In this document: in pieces, positions 32,296 to 35,812 of the stretch
Position numbering within the stretch: position 1 is the stretch's first letter
Layout: each line of letters starts with the position of its first letter
Assembly: GCA_024641505.1 (NCBI GenBank)
Contig: JAHECY010000036.1
Span: forward strand, 1-35,812
From: Gammaproteobacteria bacterium
GTDB taxonomy: Bacteria; Pseudomonadota; Gammaproteobacteria; SG8-11
DNA: 35,812 nt
Direction of reading: 5' to 3'
The notes under the pieces: model-generated
What the model was told of the DNA's origin: nothing
The model's database searches: none
Seen by the model: the letters and a program-made list of their open reading frames with translations, nothing else
Made by a program: the position numbers and the translations under genes

Positions 32296-33867
32296 ATGGT
32301 CAAGCCTTTGGAAATTCCAGCAATAGAAATAGGTACACTACCCCCGGACCCCGTGGCACCGGATGCCCTGCAGGGCATTCCGCGCCAACAAACCAATGCC
32401 AAACGCTGGCTGGGAGATAACTGGTCGCTGTTTGTCGGTGAACTCAGCCAATGGGATGTGGAAGTTCAGGAAGACCAAGGTACGCGTGGCATATATGTGA
32501 CCGATGCCGGGGGCCTCGCCCATGGCCTGCCTCACGGCGTGGTATTGGCGCGCAATGCGCAACAGGTTGCCAGTCTGTTGCAGTTGGCCCAGCGCTACCA
32601 TATTCCCGTGACCACGCGCGGCGGCGGTTTGACCACCGAGGGCGAAGCGGTGGCATTCGGCGGCGTGTTGCTGGACATGACCGGCATGGGCCGGGTGCTG
32701 CACGTCGACAAAGAAGAACTGACCGCCCGGGTGCAAGGCGGCATCTTGTGGCATCGTTTGGCGGAACTGCTGCGGCGCGACGGCATGGATTATTTGTCAG
32801 CGCCGTTAAACATGGCCTCCTCCGTGGGCGGCACGGTGGGTGTCGGCGGCATCGATGTCAACTCGGCGAAACACGGTTGCAGCGCCGACCAGGTGGTATC
32901 CCTGGAGGTGGTCACACCCACCGGCGACATTGTGGAGTGTTCCGACAAGCTGAATCCTGAACTGTTCAAGCGCGTGATTCTGGGTTATGGGCAATTTGGG
33001 GTAATCACCGAGGTCACCTTGAAAATCCGCCTCTACACGCCGATGCGCATGCGTTATTTCTATTACCGTTCACTGCACGATGCCATTGGCGATCTGATGA
33101 TGCTTGACCGCGAAGGGGTCTGCGACTATACCGGCATCCTCACCATGATGGACAAGGCAATTACCCTGCTGGTGGGTTTCGACACCGCGCAGCGGGATCT
33201 GGTGTTTGCACAATCCCATGTACCCCGGTTAAAAGGCCGTGGTGAACTGGCGTTTGGCATGCGTCTCGCCGGGTATTATCTGTTACATCCCTGGTATTGG
33301 CGTGAATTGCAGTTTTTGCTGGAACGCAAAAAGGCGCTGTTTCCGGACCTACATCCACCCCAGCATATGCGCAATGGCGAATTGCTGGACCGTAGCGTGG
33401 TGTTTTCGCGGGCCGTGTGGAAACACTGGGGACACAAGAACATGGTAATCCCCGATCTGGCCACCAGCGTGGGGAAATTCACCGAGGTGGTGGCGCGCGG
33501 CAACGCCGTGTGCCGGCGCTATTTCCCCCGTTACACCCTGTATTGCGTCGGCATCAAATTGCGCCCCGAGCATCGGGCGCACTACGAAATGTCGGGCATC
33601 CCACCGGACGCCGTGGGTTGGAGTTATGGTTGTGAGTTCGAGCCGATTCTGGACGAGGATGTTTATTACAGCCGTGATTATCTTCAATCTTTCAAGAACG
33701 CGATCTACGACATCGGCGTCGACATGGGCACCAGCTATTACCGATTCGGTGGCATGATGAAAGCGTATATCCGGCGTGCCCTGGGAGACGCCGTCGTGGA
33801 AAAACATTTAGCCGACAAACGCCGCATGGACCCGGCCATGATTCTGAATCGGGATGTAATTTTCTAA
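32296..33867 (+). CDS. FAD-linked oxidoreductase (GlcD / cytokinin-dehydrogenase-like fold)
   Basis: A 523-aa flavoprotein with an FAD_binding_4 (PCMH) domain at about residues 75-245. It has TTRGGGLTTEG (106-116), GGVLLDMTGMGRVLHVD, the SVGGTVGVGGID loop (176-187), and GDIVECS...LGYGQFGVITEVTLKI, close to the cytokinin dehydrogenase/D-lactate dehydrogenase pattern. The C-terminal domain carries unusual long helices (WYWRELQFLLERKKALF). The substrate is probably a hydroxy acid or alcohol but cannot be read. No clear RBS is seen. The stop overlaps the ATG of the next gene by one base (TAATG), so the two are coupled and electrons likely pass from FAD to the Fe-S protein. Confidence 0.86.
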   Translation: MVKPLEIPAIEIGTLPPDPVAPDALQGIPRQQTNAKRWLGDNWSLFVGELSQWDVEVQEDQGTRGIYVTDAGGLAHGLPHGVVLARNAQQVASLLQLAQRYHIPVTTRGGGLTTEGEAVAFGGVLLDMTGMGRVLHVDKEELTARVQGGILWHRLAELLRRDGMDYLSAPLNMASSVGGTVGVGGIDVNSAKHGCSADQVVSLEVVTPTGDIVECSDKLNPELFKRVILGYGQFGVITEVTLKIRLYTPMRMRYFYYRSLHDAIGDLMMLDREGVCDYTGILTMMDKAITLLVGFDTAQRDLVFAQSHVPRLKGRGELAFGMRLAGYYLLHPWYWRELQFLLERKKALFPDLHPPQHMRNGELLDRSVVFSRAVWKHWGHKNMVIPDLATSVGKFTEVVARGNAVCRRYFPRYTLYCVGIKLRPEHRAHYEMSGIPPDAVGWSYGCEFEPILDEDVYYSRDYLQSFKNAIYDIGVDMGTSYYRFGGMMKAYIRRALGDAVVEKHLADKRRMDPAMILNRDVIF

Positions 33868-34823
33868 TGCCGCATTCCAAATGTCATGGTTGTGGTTTAT
33901 GTACCCTGGTGTGCCCCATCTGGCAGCAGCACGGTGATCTGCGCTACACACCGCAAGGCCATGCCAAAGCCTTGCAGTACCAGGGCGAGCTGAGCGTGGA
34001 GGCGGTATTCAGTTGCGTATTGTGTGGCGCCTGCGATCCCGTGTGCCCCCAAAACATCGGCCTGGTGGATCTGATGCTGGGACTGCGGCGCCAGGCGGTA
34101 CGCACCGGCTACGGGCACGATATCGTCGAGGCATTGCAGCGACGCCTCGCGGAAGCTCAGTTTTCCGTGCAGGGTCCGATGCAGGGAGCATGCATGTTCC
34201 TGCCCGACGCGAAGTTATTGCACGATGAAAACCGCCTCTATAAAATGCTCACTCTGCTCGGCACCCAGTTTAAGCCAGTCAGTACGGTGCGTGATGTGGG
34301 CGTGATCAGCGCCGCCTTGGAAGCCGGGGTTACCATCCCTGAAACGATCTTACATCGATTTCTGGTACCGCTGCGGGAAGCGCAACACATCATTGTCGAG
34401 GACGGTGTTCTGGTCAGTCAATTGCGCCATTGGTTACCGGACCGGAATATCAGCAGTCTGGCGCTGACGGTAAGCGGGCTGCGCCAAATCCGCGCCTGGC
34501 TGAAACCCACGGATTTCTATGTGATTGAAAGTCGGGCATACCACAGTCTGTACCCGGAGGCCGTGGTCAGCTATAACGAGTTACAGCTGTTTGCCGGTTG
34601 CCAACTGAACTGGGATTTGCAGCGGTTGGCGATACCCACTGGCAGGACCCATATTCCGGCACTGCACCACGACCATAGCCCTGACATCGACGCGCAAGTG
34701 CGATGGATGCTGGGCAGCGCGGACATCAAGCGCATCGTCGTGGAAGATATGGATGATTATGAAATCATGCGGCAACACACCGATAAACCCGTGGTGTATT
34801 TCGCGGACCTGGCACAAATTTAA
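33867..34823 (+). CDS. 4Fe-4S dicluster ferredoxin-like protein
   Basis: A 318-aa protein. The N-terminus carries two [4Fe-4S] motifs: C6-x2-C9-x2-C12-x3-C16-P and C50-x2-C53-x2-C56-x3-C60-P. This is the layout of GlcF/LldE/HdrC-type electron-transfer subunits. Unlike GlcF or HdrB, the C-terminal 200 residues lack the CCG domains; only one Cys in LFAGCQLNW is seen. This part is of unknown fold. Its start overlaps the FAD oxidase stop by one base. The likely role is electron acceptor for the FAD oxidase and donor to a membrane carrier or to the next flavoprotein. Confidence 0.85.
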   Translation: MPHSKCHGCGLCTLVCPIWQQHGDLRYTPQGHAKALQYQGELSVEAVFSCVLCGACDPVCPQNIGLVDLMLGLRRQAVRTGYGHDIVEALQRRLAEAQFSVQGPMQGACMFLPDAKLLHDENRLYKMLTLLGTQFKPVSTVRDVGVISAALEAGVTIPETILHRFLVPLREAQHIIVEDGVLVSQLRHWLPDRNISSLALTVSGLRQIRAWLKPTDFYVIESRAYHSLYPEAVVSYNELQLFAGCQLNWDLQRLAIPTGRTHIPALHHDHSPDIDAQVRWMLGSADIKRIVVEDMDDYEIMRQHTDKPVVYFADLAQI

Positions 34824-34857
34824 TCATGCCCATTAACGTTCAACAAGAAGGTTTGAC

Positions 34858-35812
34858 ATGCGTTCCGTAGACGTCATTATCGTCGGCGCCAGCCTGGCCG
34901 CGGCGGCGGCGGCAAAACGTCTGGTAGACTCGGGTTTTGAAACTCTGGTGCTGGAACGCCAGGCATTACCGCGCCACAAAATTTGCAGCGGCATCCTGTC
35001 GCCGCGCGGCTACCGCTTCTTGATCGAAAATTTCGGCCCGCTGCCGCGAGAGGCACTGCATGATCCTACCTGGTGCCGGGGCGTGACCTTTCACTTCCCC
35101 AGCATGGTGTCCATGCCCATGGACTTTTTCGGTGGTACTACGCCGCATTTGCATCGCAAGTACTCCGACTACTGGGCGATTCAGCGCAGTGGCGCGGAAA
35201 TCATCGACCGCACCTCCGTGGTGCAGCTGGAGGATCAAGGCGCGAAAGTGATCGTCAGTGCCCGACAAAGCGGCGGCAGCACCGAACAGTTTGCCGCCCG
35301 TTACGTAATCGGGGCCGATGGCCCCAGTTCCGTGGTGCGTAAAACCCTTTACCCGGAGTATGACAAGGTCATCCCGTGGTTCTTCGTGGGCCAGAAATTC
35401 CATGAAATCATCGACTGCCCCCTGGACGAAGCCTATTTTCATTTCTGGTTTCACCCGGCCCTGGGTCATTACACCTGGAGCCACGCCCGGGACGGCCGGC
35501 AAATCGTCGGTGTCGGTTTCAAGAAAGGTGATAATTTCGAGCGCCGTCATGGCATCGTATCGCAGTATCTGGAAGACAAACATGGCGTAAAGCTGAAACC
35601 CGCGGATCCGGATCGGGAGGGCTGTGCGGAGAATTTTGGACCGTCATTGGTCAACCGTTACATCTTCGGCAAGGGCAATATGCTGCTGACCGGCCAAAGC
35701 ACCGGATTTCTCAATATGATCGGCGAAGGCATGAGTTGTGCCCTGCATTCCGGCGCCATCGCCGGCGAATCGGTGGTCGCTGCACTGTGCAACAATACGC
35801 CAGTACAAACCA
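34858..35812 (+). CDS. Geranylgeranyl-reductase-like FAD-dependent oxidoreductase, partial
   Basis: The frame is open from the ATG at 34858 to the window end (318 codons), so the C-terminus is missing. AAGAAGG is 6 bases upstream. The N-terminus VDVIIVGASLAAAAAAKRL is a Rossmann FAD site in which the usual GxGxxG is altered to GASLAA. RHKICSGILSPRGY matches the geranylgeranyl reductase group. GADGPSSVVRK is the second FAD motif. In the third motif, usually GDAAG, this protein has TGQSTGFLNMIGEGMSCAL: Gln replaces the Asp. Likely a reductase of isoprenoid or other unsaturated bonds, fed by the two genes before it (34 bases upstream). Confidence 0.83.
   Translation, partial: MRSVDVIIVGASLAAAAAAKRLVDSGFETLVLERQALPRHKICSGILSPRGYRFLIENFGPLPREALHDPTWCRGVTFHFPSMVSMPMDFFGGTTPHLHRKYSDYWAIQRSGAEIIDRTSVVQLEDQGAKVIVSARQSGGSTEQFAARYVIGADGPSSVVRKTLYPEYDKVIPWFFVGQKFHEIIDCPLDEAYFHFWFHPALGHYTWSHARDGRQIVGVGFKKGDNFERRHGIVSQYLEDKHGVKLKPADPDREGCAENFGPSLVNRYIFGKGNMLLTGQSTGFLNMIGEGMSCALHSGAIAGESVVAALCNNTPVQT

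Noticed and set aside
23653-34823. Reading glcE plus the FAD oxidase and Fe-S gene as one glycolate oxidase
   Set aside because: They are 8 kb apart, and the second pair resembles cytokinin-dehydrogenase-type oxidases and lacks GlcF CCG domains.
1-35812. tRNA, rRNA, CRISPR array, prophage or integrase
   Set aside because: No TTCGANNCC arm with acceptor stem, no regularly spaced repeats with spacers, and no integrase or transposase motif was seen.

Overview
The window looks like chromosomal DNA of a Gram-negative proteobacterium, most likely a gammaproteobacterium. The signs are CreD, YhhW-type pirin, DoxX, a YhaJ-like LysR regulator, lipoproteins, OmpA-type domains and outer-membrane barrels. 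No rRNA, tRNA, CRISPR array or intact mobile element was seen. Coding is dense apart from several longer gaps that hold hairpins, operators and gene remnants.

Layout. (1) 1-2650: creD with a strong terminator, then a secreted spondin-domain protein. Its upstream region has four CGTGA/GTGAW half-sites exactly 11 bp apart, which resembles the CreB tag. (2) 2663-6049, minus strand: a tight four-gene operon of GT2 glycosyltransferase, MTA/SAH-type nucleosidase, SPL-family radical SAM protein and SDR oxidoreductase. (3) 6050-7078: a gap with a probable remnant of a barrel C-terminus, an orphan terminator, and an unlisted 51-aa cysteine-containing ORF. (4) 7079-18090, plus strand: an 11-kb surface-protein cluster made of a P-domain/DUF11 protein, a small DUF11 protein, a larger DUF11-type protein and a 2.2-kaa protein combining DUF11, two OmpA-like domains, an SdrD-B-like module and a probable barrel. 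The likely start codon of the giant gene sits in the loop of a perfect 16-bp hairpin. This cluster is the best candidate for an undescribed system.

(5) 18112-20941: nitroreductase, pirin and DoxX, divergent from a LysR regulator. This resembles the E. coli YhaJ/YhaK/YqjF quinone/aromatic-response set, with repeated TCTAAT operators between the divergent genes. (6) 20909-24717: an unknown lipoprotein, a DHH phosphoesterase and an orphan glcE. (7) 24880-27191: a two-gene ABC exporter. (8) 27547-27985: a decayed histidine kinase. (9) 28121-32071: a lipoprotein sulfatase with cadherin/Ig-like repeats, flanked by two degenerate copies of an acyl-CoA ligase C-terminus. (10) 32296-end: FAD-linked oxidase, 2x[4Fe-4S] ferredoxin-like protein and a geranylgeranyl-reductase-like flavoprotein cut by the window edge. 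These look like one redox unit.

All functional statements come from reading motifs by eye. No database search was possible.
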